The translations under genes and the position numbers were made by a program. The notes beneath the pieces were generated by a model. It saw nothing but the letters and a program-made list of their open reading frames with translations, was not told the origin of the DNA and did no database searches. DNA of 64,000 nucleotides. Source: Anisodus tanguticus. Taxonomy: Eukaryota > Streptophyta > Magnoliopsida > Solanales > Solanaceae. Below, piece after piece: positions 33,750-45,385 of this stretch. Within the stretch, counting starts at the first letter, position 1. Each line of letters starts with the position of its first letter. The stretch spans positions 30,958,001-31,022,000 of the forward strand of contig CM067549.1 in assembly GCA_034509755.1 (NCBI GenBank), written 5' to 3'.

Positions 33750-34236
33750 GCAACCAGCATATCTATCAGCTCACTAGACAACCCTGGAAGAAAGGAGCGT
33801 GACAATGCTCAGCTGAGTCGAGTCACCTACTGCAAGGTATCGTTTGAATCTCTATATGTACCTGTGTGCATGAAATGCAGTGCCCCAAAATGGGACATCA
33901 GTATGAAAGATGTACTGAATATGTAAGGCTGAAACTGTAATCAAGTACAACACTTTAAGTGAAACATAAGTTGAAATTGTAACTGAATACATAACTCTAA
34001 GATAGAACAATAGAAAGACAACCTATCTTCACGCCCTTCTTAGGCGATACATTCAAGAATCACCAACTTTGAATTCTAAGTTCTTTAGTTATCTATCTAA
34101 ATACAATTTTTTAAAGATTCTAAGCAGTCAACATCTTCTGCTGAGTGAGTTTACTTGCTTTATGACTTGATACCTTAAATCATATTTAATTATCTCTAGG
34201 TAACTTACATCTAACTATCTGATAGGAGTTCTACAT
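33391..34236 (-). mobile_element. Element Z LTR-B, 3' part
   Basis: Reversed LTR-B starting at its 3' terminus (TGTCACACCCCAACC), with GGCTGACAAGGCC, GGGACAGGGCCCTGCC and TGCCCCAAAATGGGACATCAG in the expected reversed order. From about 34030 it overlaps the duplicated block. It is interrupted at 34237 by another LTR terminus. It holds an (AT) run at 33724-33749. Confidence 0.75.
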
Positions 34237-35440
34237 TGTAATGCCCCAAACTATGTCTTGGGCAAAACACGACACTCGGTGCCTGACAACATGTGACCGA
34301 GCGAACCACATGGCTTGTCAAATCGACATAGGCATCAAAAGCATGCAATAATATTGATTTAAAACATGTAAATTGAATACTAAAATATAGTCTAAAAATG
34401 TATTGCAGAAATATCTAAAAAAATAATAAGTATGAAAACAAATACTGACATGGCTGACATGACATGCTAAACTAGTCTAGTCTATGAAACCTATGAAACG
34501 TGAGTCTTACTGCAAAATTGTTTTACCAGGATAAGGCCCTAGCCTACCTTTTCTATAAAGCATAACATGTAAAATAACTTATTGACGCCTTGAAGAAAAT
34601 GGGCTCACCAATAGCTGGTATTGAGGTGAATCCTAATAAGCATATTCGTCATCCTGAAACTCAATACATGCACCGTGAAGTGCAAGTCCCAAATAAAAGG
34701 TACGTAAGTAAATTTGAATGGTATTGTATGTAAAGAAACTGAAAGAATAAGCAGGCACATGAAATTATAGGAACATGAAACTGAATAATGAACATGAAAA
34801 TGATCTGACATGAACATAAAAACAAGTGTAAAATTTGTATATATGTGTATCTATATATATATGTATATCTGTATATTTATGTATTTGTATATATGAGTAC
34901 TTGTAAATCTGTGGGACAGCATTAACAAAACAAATATGAAACCACCACGCGTGAATGTGACATCTCATCTCTACCCAATAAGCTAAGCCATCTCATACCT
35001 TGTCGGGGTACGAGACATGAACATGAACATGATGGATCCAATAATCCCACAAAGGGGTAACATAAAGGTATCGTCCTCTGGCGGAGCGATTCTTATCCTA
35101 CGCTGGCAAACATAGTTTCAAGCTATCTGAGCATTTTTGGTAATCTATACAACTCTCAAAACATGAACAAGAATATAGTTAGCTTGTAAGGTCATGAGTT
35201 TCATGAAAATAACTTGAAAAACATGATTCATGATTATAATTTAGCCTGTAAATATATATGTAATATAACTTATGTAAAAACATGAAAAACATGTATAATT
35301 TTCATGAACTGAGTAACAATGATTATAACTTGCATTTAAGAACTCATGGAATTCAAAACATGCATTCATGGATTATGGACAGGTTCATGATAATCACAAC
35401 GACCTATCATGAATATAACAACGGAGATATGATATAGGCA

Positions 35441-35488
<48 letters not shown>

Positions 35489-35657
35489 TGAATTAGAGCA
35501 AAACCCTAGTTTTGAGAAAATCATGTTTCATGGACTGAATTTAGTGTGGGAAGAACAATGATGTTCCCATACGTGGATAGCAACTTTTACATACCTTAGT
35601 CGCTCCAAAACATGAAGAAAAGGTCTGAACTTTTGAAGAAGCAACTCAAAGCATTGA
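34030..35657. repeat. Segmental duplication, copy 1
   Basis: Collinear with 42880-44508 in the same orientation over about 1.6 kb (GGCGATAC, TCACCAACTTTGAATTC, ATCTTCTGCTGAGTGA, the LTR terminus at 34237, GATCTGACATGAACAT, GGATTATGGACAGGTTCATG). Both copies include the same LTR junction, so the LTR was present before the duplication. The copy ends where element 2 starts. Confidence 0.85.
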
Positions 35658-35662
35658 ACTTG
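34237..35662 (-). mobile_element. LTR-B-related LTR, truncated by element 2
   Basis: Reversed LTR beginning TGTAATGCCCC after the flank TACAT, the same as 43094-44508. It stops where the TGTTACACCCC terminus of element 2 starts at 35663. It holds a long (AT)n run at 35443-35488, which is shorter (44294-44318) in the other copy. Confidence 0.8.
35443..35488 (+). repeat. (AT)23 microsatellite
   Basis: About 46 bp of perfect AT; the paralogous site at 44294-44318 has about 25 bp. Confidence 0.97.
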
Positions 35663-37733
35663 TGTTACACCCCGTAGTTCCACATTCCGTCATGTCATTA
35701 GTGAATATTGATCTCCCTAGAAGAGGTATGGCTTTACAAAATGGGTAATGAAAGTTCACGGATTGTTTATAGAAGTTTCAGAGTGTTGAGAAGTCTAACG
35801 GATCGAAGAAAGTACGTGTTGACAAAACAAGAAAACTGTGTGTTTTGACGGCAGAGTTGAAGGACCATCAATGTATTTGATGAATAGTCAAAGTTTCAAG
35901 GTGAACCATCAATTTCTCTGCATTATTTGGAATTTCATGAGGCATGTTGATTGTAGAGTTAACAGACCATCAAATGTTTGACGGACCATTAAAATTCCCA
36001 CCCTGAGCCGTCAATTTTCTTGACAGTTTGAAGGGAAGATTGATGGACTGTCAAAAGTTTGACAGTCCATCAAATGAACCGTCAAGTAATGGTGGTGGAA
36101 TTTTTTTTTGGGTTTAAAATTTGGGTCACGCATTTAGGACCTCATTTTAGAAACCCTTAAAATTGGGGCAACTTGTTGTTCTTAGGGGATTTCGACACAT
36201 AAAGGTAAGAATTTGTCCTCCTCTACTTGTTATTGTGTTGAATTAATGATTTAGGGTAAGTTGTGAAAGGATTTTCGTAACCGAAACCGTAAAGCTATGA
36301 AATCATTATGATACAATTTATGGGTTGTTTTGTTTGAGATATGAATCTAAATTGATTAGCAAATTGATGGTTGGTATAGTGAAACTAAGAAGAGTTGTTT
36401 CGGAGAATCGTGGGATCAAATTACATAAGTATCTTTTGTTAATGAACCTAAGAACCCTTTATGTTAAGATTGTCGCTAAGATACCTAAATGAAGTTTCTT
36501 TATGGAATATGAATTCGATATTGATATCGACCCTTTGTTTTCTATAGATAACTATCTATAAAGTAGTACGAGGACTTGTAAGGCGATTGTAACTTCAAGG
36601 ACAAGGTATGTAAGGCAACCTTCTTTCTTAGAATGACTTGATATGTCATTTCTTTAAATAGAAATATCTTGGCAAAATGAAGTAGCGAAAGGTCTTCTTT
36701 GACAAGTCGTCATAATTCTTAAGTACTTTCTTATCCATAGTATCTGTCGAGTTATATAAGTCCCAAATGTTCATATCAAGATTCTTGAACGTAGCGCCAA
36801 CAACAAGTCAGAGGATAACATCGATAGGTCACTCCGGCTCTACTTGTGGTATCTATTATAGTTTGTCTTGCATTGTACTTATATATATGTATTTATTTTC
36901 TTACCGAGATGTTCTATAGTCGGCCGGGTACGACACGTAGATGTGCACCCAACTACATTTGGTTTGATATTACCGAGTCCCACATCTGGTCTAGTACAAC
37001 CGAGTCCCCATCGAGGCTGGGTATGATAAATATGTATTATGATATAATTTTCCCCATAGAGTGGAATGATTTTTACCGACATGGATACTTATGTGTCTGA
37101 TTGTGACAAAGTAGGCCCTCAGATGTGGTTATGAGTTTCAGGTTGACTCTTATCTCCATATCTCTCATGTTATATCTCATGTTTACATATGTTACCTTCC
37201 TCACATATTTAGTACATCTTTCGTACTGATGCCCTTCTCTGGGGCACTATGTTCATGCCCGTAGGTAAAGATATACAGAGCGACGCTCCTCCTCGGTACG
37301 TGATCTGCTTAGTTGTGATTGTTCCACTTCTTTCTCTTGGAGTTGTAGTTAAGGAGTCCTTAGGTACTATTACATATGCTACTAGTGTTTTAGGGTATGG
37401 CAGGGCCCTGTCCCAATCTGTTGGTATGTATATATGACTCTTCGAGGCTTGCAGACCTGTATACAGTAGATGTTGGTATGTCATGGCCTTGTCGGCCCTT
37501 TTTGTTAGTAGTATACTCATATTTTGGCCTTGTAAGCCTTGGCTATCTGTTCATATGTATATACCCTGATGGAACTCTTCTGTGTGTAGGTTGTCTTTCA
37601 GTATTGTCATCAATGGTTAATTAGAGGCCTTGTCGGACCAAGTTTCATATTTCAGCGTTCGGTTACTATAGTGGTATACTCAAGCCTTCGGGTGATGGGT
37701 GTCGGCCACATCTCCCAAGGCTGGGATGTGACG
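35663..37733 (+). mobile_element. 5' LTR (LTR-B) of gypsy element 2
   Basis: It starts TGTTACACCCCGTAGTTCC and ends GGGATGTGACG, followed 4 bp later by the primer site. At 2071 bp it is collinear with 5862-8034. Shared words include TAAGATACCTAA, ACAAGGTATGTAAGGCAACC, GGGCCCTGTCCC and GGCCTTGTCGG. Confidence 0.9.
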
Positions 37734-37737
37734 AACT

Positions 37738-37748
37738 TGGTATTAGAG
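37738..37748 (+). other. Primer binding site, element 2 (one mismatch)
   Basis: TGGTATTAGAG, one base off the initiator-Met tRNA match, at the expected distance from the LTR end. Confidence 0.8.
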
Positions 37749-37940
37749 CAACGTCTGTCCTAGGGAGTATGCAAGCCGTATCTAGTAGAGTATTGTTTAT
37801 GGGTGTGTTGTGCATCACACTTATAAGTAGGAGGCTATAGGATAGTTAGGGTGGTTACTTTTCCTCTTGATCTAGATCGTGCGATAGCGTTAAATTGTAA
37901 GTGTCCATTCCTAACCTCCATCTTGTTTATATTCTCAGTT

Positions 37941-40900
37941 ATGCCTATTACAACTTGATGATAAGAAGCTCTGCGAAGGGTAGATAAGGAGGCAAGAGAT
38001 CGTTCTAGTCAAGCATTATCCGCTTATCTAGGGAGACAGGAGAATCAAGATGAGGTTGTATCTCGGGCCTCCAGGACTCCACCCCACCACCATCTCCAGA
38101 AGGATAGAGGAGAGTTGATGTACCTCCAGTTCCTCCTCTAGTTACCCCTGATCTGGATTTGGGTATGCGGACTGTGGTGCAACTATTGACTCAACTTATG
38201 GCCACTCAAGCCTAGCGTCAGACTCCTGGTGTTGCTGATAGATTTATTGATGAAAGAAAGGCAACGAGCTTAAGATCCCAACATGAGCCGCGAGGTGACT
38301 TGCGAGGAATACCAAAGATTGTCATCCGTCATATGGTGATATGGCTAAAATGGAATGGAGTGTGGAGTGGAGTTGAATCCATAACTTAAAGATCCAAGAA
38401 AGACACATTTATTTCGGCCTTTATGTAGGTCTTTTCCGAGACCACTTTCTTTTAGCTTGTTTTTATTTCTAGCTTAACTACTAGCTCTCCTTAGGACATA
38501 ATTAATAGACCTTTTAATAGAGGGAGATGACTAGGTCGTGATGACTAGGACGTGTAAGAGGATAAGGTGACTAGGCCAAAGAACAATCTAGAAAGGGAAG
38601 CTTCCAATCGTGCCCCAAGGAGATAGTTCATGAACTAGCTAGTTCATGCACTTATCTACATAGATGACACGAAAGGGTGGCCTAGAAAACATAAAGTGTT
38701 GGTTCTTTCCCTTCTCCATTTGGCCAAACCCCTTTCCCCATTTCCTATTTGGACAAGATTCATGAACTAACTAGTTCATGCACTTATCTACATGGGTAAT
38801 ACAAAAGGGTGGTCTAGAACACATGAAAGGTTGGATCCATCCCCTCCCCCAAGGTTGGCCAAACCCATTTCCCCTTTCCCATTGTGGCTGAATGGTTCAT
38901 GTATTGTGTTTATCTAGTTGTCTTCTAGAAAGGTCTAAGTACTAGTATAATAGGACATGTAGTTGATGTAAATAAGCGTGGATGATTTATGAAAAATATT
39001 TGAGTTTTACTCATTTTACTAAGTTATTCAACTTTTGTGTTGTTTATCTTAGTTGGTCCTTTTGTTGGCCATCGATCCTTTTGTGGTCCGATCCTCAATC
39101 CTTTTATAGGTCAAACCCTTGGTGCAAGTCTAGTTAGAACTTTTGTGATCTAGCTAAACACAATCTAAGGTTCCCCTCGGTGTAAGTCTAGTTGGGACTT
39201 TTGTGACCCAACCAAACCCAAACCAAGGGCCTATCTGGTTACATATCACAAGGTCTTTTGGCCTCTCTCACTTGTTTTGTACCCAAGCTTGTCCATAGAA
39301 ACCTCAGTCAAATCCTTGTCTAATTGGCCTACCTCACTTGGTTTCGACCAGAGTTTGTCCATAGCAACCTCGTATCCAATCCTTGTTCAAACTACTTGAT
39401 TCATTTAACAACCATACACCACAACACTTCTCAAATCCCCACCCCAAAGGACATTAACCGAAAACATCCCCAAATACCCATACACCCTCAATAAAACAAA
39501 ATTGTCTGCAAATCACCCCTTAACCGATAACCTCACTGTCCCGACCGGGTTCCGCCACTTTACCCCCATCCAACCACCAACAAAACCCCAAACTTGTATA
39601 GAACAACCCCACAAAATGCCTTAGCCCACTTCCACCCTAAACTACCCGTCCGAGCCCCACAAAACCACACTGCCCAGCAAAAGCATCCCACCCGACAACC
39701 CCCAATTAAGTCCATTTTTGTGTCAACCCGTGTCCACTAACTTAACCTCACTTTCCCCCTCCTTATATACATTAGATATGAGTGCAAGAGCTCGGAATTT
39801 TGTTAATTTGGACCCTCTGGTATTTACGGGAATAGACCTTAATGTGGACCCACAGAATTTTCTGGATAGAATGTAGTGGACTTTACGAGTTATGCATGCA
39901 ACAGATGTTAAGAGAGTAGAGTTGGCTTCCTATAGATTGCGGGTCATGGCTGCAACCTAGTTTGAGATTTGGGAGCAGACTCAGGGACCTCAAGCCCCAC
40001 TTTTGGGTTGGAGGGAGTTCTCTAAGGCATTTCTACAGTAGTATTTACCGGTCGAGCTTCGATGAGCCAGGCGAGATAGGTTTTTACATCTGGAGCAGGA
40101 AAATATGAGTGTTAGGGAATATATCCTTCAGTTCAACTCTTTGTCTAGGTATGCTCCCACGATTGTTGCTGACATGAGAGACCGAGTACATCAGTTTGTT
40201 AATGGTTTAGGGCCACATTTGGTGAATGAGTGCACAATAACTTTCCTGAACCCGATATGGACATCTCCCGCATTCAGGCCTATGCACAAAATCTAGAGGA
40301 TCACAAGTGGATATAGCAGGCTGATCTAGAATATGATAGGCGCCAGCACAAGAGGGCTTAATCCACAGGTGATGCAGGGGGATTTCGAGCCAGATTTAAG
40401 TCTTTGTTTTCGAGATGGCCATCTTATCCAATAATTAGTACGCCATCGCAGTTTCAGGGCAAGCGACGTGATTCGACCACTTATTCTGGTTAAGGTTAGA
40501 GTTTGCGGGTGTCAAGCCCACAGTACATAAGGGAATCTAGTCAGGCAAGGTCAACGCTGCCATATTCTGGTCGATGTGGTAGGAGTCATTTTAGGAAGTG
40601 TCGCTAGGGCTTAGATGTGTGTTATTCATGTGGGATGCCTAAGCATATTATGCGATTTTGTTCGATGAGAGGTGGGGGGGTATGGCACAGCCGACTAGGT
40701 TTGTGGCAGCTTCTTCATTTGTGCACCCTTTAGGGCAGGGTACACAATCATCGACTGTTAGGGGCAGAGGAAGAGGAGAATATCTAGTTTGAGTTTGTCC
40801 CCAGAACTGTATTTATGCTTTATCAAGTCGACAGGACCTTAAGTCGTCTCAAGATATGGTTACATGTATATTATTTGTTTTCTCTTATGATGTATATGTT

Positions 40901-41340
40901 TTGATAGATCCGAGTTCCACTTTGTACTATATTACACCATTTGTTGTTGATAAGTATGGGAAAGAGACTGAACTGTTACATAAGTCGTTTGAGGTATCTA
41001 CACTCATAGGTGAACCTATAATTGTTAAGAGATTGTATAAGGGTTGTGATGTAAAGATACATGATCTCCATACTGTAACTGACTTAAATGAGCTAGAAAT
41101 GGTGGAATTTGATGTATTATGGGCATAGATTGGTTGGAATCTTGCAATGCTAATGTTGATTGTTGGAGGAAGATCATTCGCTCTTACTTTCCAAGAGAGC
41201 CCGTCCTTGAGTGGAAAGGCAATGTTGCAGCGCCCAAGGGTATATTTCCTACCTTAAGGCTCAAAAAATGATCTAAAATGATATATATATCACCTCGTGC
41301 GAGTTTAAGATGCGGAGGCAAAGCCTCCAACTCTTTAGTC
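37941..41340 (+). pseudogene. Gypsy gag-protease pseudogene, element 2, split by LTR-A
   Basis: The ATG at 37941 begins the same N-terminus as element 1. The gene is cut at about 38247 by a solo LTR-A and resumes at 39775 with the Retrotrans_gag core (FTGIDLNVDPQNFLDRM, then VREYILQFNSLSRYAP and RDRVHQFVNGLGPHLVNECT). The zinc knuckle near 40620 is complete (CYSCGMPKHIMRFC). The protease at 40856-41128 has DPSS where DSGS is expected, so the catalytic Gly and Ser positions are altered. The segment ends near 41340, just after the protease (counterpart of 10910 in element 1); RT and integrase are absent. Stops occur at 39872, 39958, 40038 and elsewhere. Confidence 0.9.
38248..39774 (+). mobile_element. 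Solo LTR-A in element 2 gag
   Basis: It starts TGATGAAAGAAAGG and ends CCTTATATACATTA (terminal CA changed to TA). Gag sequence continues on both sides when compared with 8520-8560 of element 1. Flanks TTTAT and GATAT do not match well, so the edges are accurate to a few bases. 1527 bp. Confidence 0.85.
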
Positions 41341-41429
41341 AGGATGTCGTTAGAGGTCTAGAGTAGTGTGGTTTGAGCTATGAATAGTAGCTACAAAAAT
41401 TGGTGAAAACTCTTCTCAAGGTTTCAAGA

Positions 41430-42873
41430 TGTCATACCCAGCCCTGGAGGGTGGCCGGCACCCAATACCTAAAGGCTTGAGCGTACCAATATAGTATTTG
41501 AATCTTGAAACATGAAACTTGGGCGTACAAGGCCTCTACTTAACCATATATGACAAGACTGAAAGATAACCTGCACACAGAAGAGTCCCAGTAGGGTATA
41601 TACATATGAACAGATATCAAAGTCTGAAAAGGTCACAATGTGAATATACTACTAACAAAAAGGGCTGACAAGTCCACGACATACCAACATCTATTGTACA
41701 CAGGTCTACAAGCCTCTAAGAGTCATATATATATACCAACAGGTCATGATAGGGCCCCACCATACCCAAAACACTACTAGCATTTGTAATAGTACCTAAG
41801 GACTCCTGAACTATAACTCTAAGAGAAAGAAGTGTGACAATCACAGCTAAGCAGATCACCTTTTGAGGAGAAGCGTCGATGTCTATCTGTACCTACGGGC
41901 ATGAACACAGTGCCCCAGAGAAGGGCATCAGTATGAAATATGTATTGAATATGTAAAGCAAGTAACATATGTAATCATGAGATATAACATGAGAGATGTA
42001 GAGATAAGTCAACCTAAAACTCATAACCGCCTATGGGGGCCTTCTCTGTCACAATCAGACACATAAGTATGCATGTTTGTAAAAATCATTCCACTTTATG
42101 GGGAAAATCATATCATAATACATATTTATCATACCCAGCCTCGATGAGGACTCTGTCGTACTAGCCCAGATGTGGGACTCGATAATATCAAACCAAATGC
42201 AGTTGGGTGCACATCTATGTGCCGTACCTGGCCAACTATAGCGTGGCTCGATAAGAAAATAAATACATATATATAAGTGTAATGCAATACAAACTCTAAC
42301 AGATACCACAAATAGAGCTGGAGTGACCTATCATCGTTATTCTACGACTATAGTTATTAGCGCTACGTTCATGAATCTTGATATGAACATTTGGGACTTA
42401 TATAACCCGATAGATACTATGGGAAAGAAAATACTCAAGAATTATGATCGACTTGTCAAAGAAGACCTTTCGCTACTTCATTTTTCCAAGATATTTCTAT
42501 TCAAAGAAACGACGTATCAAGTCATGACAAAAAAAAGAAGGTTCCCTTACATACCTTGTCCTTGAAGTTACAATCGCCTTACAAGTCCTCGTACTCCTTT
42601 ACAGATAATTATCTATAGCAAACAGAGGATTGATATCAATATCGAATCCATATTTCAAAAAGAAACTTCATCTAGGTATCTTAGCGACAATCTTAACATA
42701 AAGATTTCTTAAGATCTGTAACAAAAGATACTTATGTAATTTAATCCCACAATTCTCAAAAACAACTCTTCTTAGTTTCACAATACCAACCATCGATTTG
42801 CTAATCAATTTCAATTTATATCTCAAACAAAACAGCCCACAAATTATATCACAATGATATCATAGGTTTTGCC
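41430..42873 (-). mobile_element. LTR-B 3' part, reversed
   Basis: It starts with the reversed terminus TGTCATACCCAGCCC and runs through GTGGCCGGCACCCAATACC, AAGGCCTCTACTTAACC, TGCCCCAGAGAAGGGCATCAG and CATACCTTGTCCTTG in the reversed order of 36600-37733. It ends abruptly near 42873, where the duplicated block begins. The 89 bp between element 2 and this LTR (41341-41429) are unrecognised. Confidence 0.82.
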
Positions 42874-42879
42874 TCCGAC

Positions 42880-44293
42880 CTTCCTCATGCCCTTTATAGG
42901 CGATACTTTCAAAAGTTACCAACTTTGAATTCTTAAGTTCTTTAGTTATCTATCTGAATACAATTTTCTGAAGATTCTGAGCAGTTAACATCTTCTGTCG
43001 AGTGACTTTACTTTCTTTAGGATTTGATACCTTAAATAATATCTCATTTTCTTGAGGTTACTTACTTCTAACTATTCGATAGGAGTTCTACATTGTAACG
43101 CCCCGAACCATGGCCTGGGCGAAACACGACTACATGTGACCGAACAAATAACATGGCTTGTTGAATCAACATGGGCATCAAAAGCATGTAATAATACTAA
43201 TTTAAGACATGTAAACTGAATACTGAAATATAGTCTGAAAATATGTTGCAGAAATATCTGAAAACATACTAAGTCTGAAAACCAATACTGATATTACTGA
43301 CATGACATGCTAAACTGGTCTAGTCTATGAAACTTCTGAAATGTAAGTCTGACTGCAAAACTACTTTACCAGGACAAGGCCTTGGCCTACCTTTATAATA
43401 AAACATAATATGTAAAATAACTGACTGACACTCCGAAGGAAATGGGGCTCACCAATAGCTGAAACTGAGGAAATCCTAATAAGCAGATCTATCGTCCTGA
43501 AACTCAGTACCTACACCGTGAAGTGTTGGCCCCTGATAAATGAGACGTAAGTACATTTGAATTGTATTATATGTAAGGAAACTAAAAGAATAAGCAGGCA
43601 TGTGAAATAATAAGAACATGAAACTGAAACTAAACAATGAACATGAACATGATCTGACATGAATGTAAAAATATGTGTAAATATGTATGTTTTTGTCTCT
43701 GTATATCTGTATATTTGTATATCTTTATATTTGTGTATTTGTATATCTGAGTACTAGTAAATCTGTGGGAGAGCATTAACAAAACCAACATAAAACGACC
43801 ACGCATGAACGTAGCGTCTGATCTCTGCCCGATCAGCTAAGCCATCTCATACCTTACCGGGGTACGAGACCTGAACATGAATATGATGGATCAAATAATC
43901 CCACAAAGGGGTAGCATGAAGGTATCGTCCTCTAGTAGAGTGATCCTTATCCTATGCTAGCAAATGTAGTTCCAGGCTATCGGAGCCTTCTCGGTAATCT
44001 GTGCAACTCCCAAAATATGACGATGAATATAGTTGGCTTGTAAGCCCGTGAATTTCATGAAAACTTGAAAAACATGATTCATGATTATAATTTAGCCTGT
44101 AAATAAATATATAATATAACTTGTGTAAAAATATGAAAAACATGTATAATTTTCATGAACTGAGTAACAATGATTATAACATATATTTAAGAACTCATGG
44201 AATTCAAAACATACGTTCATGGATTATGGACAGGTTCATGATAATTACAATGACCTATCATGAATACAATAACTGAGACATGATATAAGTATG

Positions 44294-44325
<32 letters not shown>

Positions 44326-44508
44326 CTAGGGTTAGCATTAATTAGAGCAAAACCCTATGTATGAGGAAATCATGTTTTGTGGACTGAATTTAGCATAGGG
44401 AAGAACAATGATGTTCCCACACGTGGATAGAAACTTTTACATATCGTAGTTTCTCCAAAACTTGAATAAAAAGTCTAAACTTTTGAATAAGAAACTCAAA
44501 GCTCAAAC
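42880..44508. repeat. Segmental duplication, copy 2
   Basis: See 34030-35657. The first about 215 bp are the shared flank (ending GATAGGAGTTCTACAT), and the rest is the first 1.4 kb of the LTR at 43094. Confidence 0.85.
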
Positions 44509-45385
44509 CATACTGCTCCAGCCCTCCAAATCATATCCCGACCATTCACATTTAAGACCTATATGTTATGACCACTCAGTTACAATTTCGGCACGCTCCA
44601 AGGTTAAATTATCGGGAAATGCCAACGGGAGCTGGGTGGTCCGAGGGAAAATCTACTTCAAAATTACTAGGGTTTTGCGTTTGATGGAGTGCATCTAAAT
44701 CAATTTTATTTCATTATTATACCAACCTTTAAATGCCTAAAATATAATAATAATTCCATATAATCCATTAATTATTTAGGGGCCTACCAGTTTGAAGAAA
44801 TCCCAAACTTCATTCCAAATTCAACCTTGAATGGATTTTCCAAAATCTAGCGATTCTAACTAATGATTCGGTGTTAATCTAGTGTTAACTTAATATAGCT
44901 AACATAGGGATATGAATAAGAACTCACCTTAGGTGATTTTTAGCAGCTCTGGTAAAAAATCCTTACATGAAACATTTTAGGGTTGTATTTATAGGTTATC
45001 ATAAAGGCTTGTGCTTTAAAACCTAATCCTACAAAAATCGAGATTTCCATTTTACACGTCCTCAGTAAATCAGCCATAACTTTTCATACAGACCTCCGTT
45101 TGACCAAGGCCTTATATGGATGGAAAGGTCTTTCAAATGGATATAAATTTCATGAGGAAGTAATCTGATATTCCTTATAGAGTTAACCTTAAACTCGGTT
45201 TAAGTGTGGCTACTGCAAACTCACTTGAAAACATGCTCCTTACAGTAGCTTTCGACTCTAATTTTTCCTACGACCCTTCTTATGGCTTGATTAGTTTTCA
45301 AAACACTTTATACACTCCTCATCTTAGCTCCATAATGTTCCCATTGTATGGTTAAAACCATAGCCCAAAGGTACGAGGTGTTACA
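43094..45385 (-). mobile_element. Solo LTR (LTR-B relative) with TSD TACAT/TACGT
   Basis: Plus-strand ends are TGTAACGCCCC and GAGGTGTTACA, 2292 bp. The flanks TACAT (43089-43093) and TACGT (45386-45390) match at 4 of 5. On the minus strand its start (GTACCTTTGGGCTATGG) resembles that of element F's LTR at 13318. No primer site or polypurine tract adjoins it, so a solo LTR is the simplest reading. Confidence 0.78.
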
